Notes under the pieces: generated by a model
Told to the model about the DNA's origin: nothing
The model's input: only the letters and a program-made list of their open reading frames with translations
Database searches by the model: none
Part shown: one piece after another, positions 5,795-6,335 of the stretch
Position numbering within the stretch: the first letter of the stretch is position 1
Layout of the letters: every line of letters starts with the position of its first letter
Assembly: GCA_017479315.1 (NCBI GenBank)
Contig: JAFVCI010000026.1
Coordinates: 1-6,335, forward strand
Direction: 5' to 3'
DNA from: Opitutales bacterium
GTDB taxonomy: Bacteria; Verrucomicrobiota; Verrucomicrobiia; Opitutales; UBA9783
DNA: 6,335 nt
Position numbers and translations under genes: made by a program

Positions 5795-6335
5795 TCAACA
5801 ATACCGAAGTATGTTTCTGTCTTCCATGACATCGGAGCACTTTGACGTTGATAATTCGCAAAAATCCTCGATAAAGTCGCACGGCAGTTGCGTTTTTTCA
5901 TGTAACAGCTGCAATAACGCCTTAATCCCGAAGCACTCGGTGGCGTAATGCCCGCAGGCAAACAAATTCAACTTATACAGTTGCGCAAAAGAAATCGCCG
6001 AATAATGAATTTCACCCGTAACCAGCGTATCGATATCGGATGCGACCATTTCATCCAGGCACTCTTGACCACCGCTGCCGCTCATAATTGCAATGCGTTT
6101 CGGTTGTTCGGAGCCGTAACAAAACGCACGATACGAACGGGGAAACAAGGCTTTCAGTCGTCGGCTTAATTCTTCAATTCCAATACCTTCGCAAACACAG
6201 CCGTACGGTCGACCTTTGTAGGACGTGAAAGGACTTTCAATCGACATATCGAGCGCTTTGGCAATCAACACGTTATGTCCGTACATCGGGTGCCCGTCGA
6301 GCGGCAGATGCAGGCTGTAAATCGCCAGGTTCGCC
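5795..6335 (-). CDS. Nif3/DUF34 (YbgI-like) dinuclear metal-centre protein, N-terminus off the right edge
   Basis: 179 C-terminal residues are visible; the frame is open to the window edge, and the Met at 6286 is internal (ANLAIYSLHLPLDGHP precedes it). The family forms a toroidal hexamer with a two-metal site. Its role is unsettled; some members are annotated as type 2 GTP cyclohydrolase I, on limited evidence. Visible signatures: HLPLDGHP (9-16, with D13 as the likely counterpart of metal ligand D101 in E. coli YbgI), GNN-like YGHNVLIAKAL (18-28), VTGEIHYSAISFA (105-117) and CGHYATE (127-133, with H129 and E133 matching YbgI H215 and E219). The D-to-H spacing of 116 is close to the 114 in YbgI, so about 88 residues should be missing upstream. 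After CGHYATE the protein runs about 18 residues longer than YbgI and ends in a stretch (roughly 157-179) unlike the usual short NP-containing end. A 3'-end frameshift or recent stop loss is possible. Confidence 0.88.
   Translation of the reverse strand, partial: ANLAIYSLHLPLDGHPMYGHNVLIAKALDMSIESPFTSYKGRPYGCVCEGIGIEELSRRLKALFPRSYRAFCYGSEQPKRIAIMSGSGGQECLDEMVASDIDTLVTGEIHYSAISFAQLYKLNLFACGHYATECFGIKALLQLLHEKTQLPCDFIEDFCELSTSKCSDVMEDRNILRYC

Noticed and set aside
5455..5829. 124-codon plus-strand frame from GTG 5455
   Set aside because: No ribosome-binding site, no recognisable motif, and it runs into the 3' end of the Nif3 gene. Kept only as a possibility in the spacer description.

Overview
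This window looks like chromosomal DNA from a Gram-negative bacterium of moderate GC content, probably an alphaproteobacterium. Two things support this. A KdsB (CMP-Kdo synthase) gene implies a Kdo-containing lipopolysaccharide. A small SRP (4.5S) RNA gene carries signature stretches that I associate with alphaproteobacterial ffs genes. I cannot name the genus. No tRNA, rRNA, insertion sequence, integrase or CRISPR array is visible.

Layout, left to right. Positions 1-3170 (minus strand) hold three tandem paralogues in one direction with gaps of 45 and 34 nt, so probably one operon. The order of transcription is 3170-2085, 2039-879, then 844 to beyond the left edge. All three share a GT-A/GT2-like glycosyltransferase core (NLGCSGTRHA..IDAI followed by IFDGDD), and all three start with a Sec-type hydrophobic signal, one with a lipobox-like LSSC. 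Divergent from them, on the plus strand at about 3370-3471, is the SRP RNA gene (ffs) with its own -35-like box. After a spacer with no convincing gene comes a plus-strand peptide deformylase homologue (3665-4621). It has all catalytic residues, but also an apparent N-terminal signal sequence, a roughly 40-residue insertion and a roughly 100-residue charged tail. Ten bases past its stop it meets the convergent kdsB (4632-5387, minus). A 407-nt spacer containing a perfect 9-bp dyad precedes kdsB. The right edge is a Nif3/DUF34 (YbgI-like) dinuclear-metal protein, minus strand, cut by the window end.

How they fit together. ffs, kdsB and the Nif3 protein are housekeeping genes. The accessory content is the triplicated exported glycosyltransferase-like family, possibly together with the unusual deformylase. 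Both are enzyme folds that normally act on cytosolic substrates (nucleotide sugars, nascent formyl-Met peptides), yet both appear to be exported here. A set of secreted effectors or envelope-remodelling proteins is an inference to test, not something the sequence proves.
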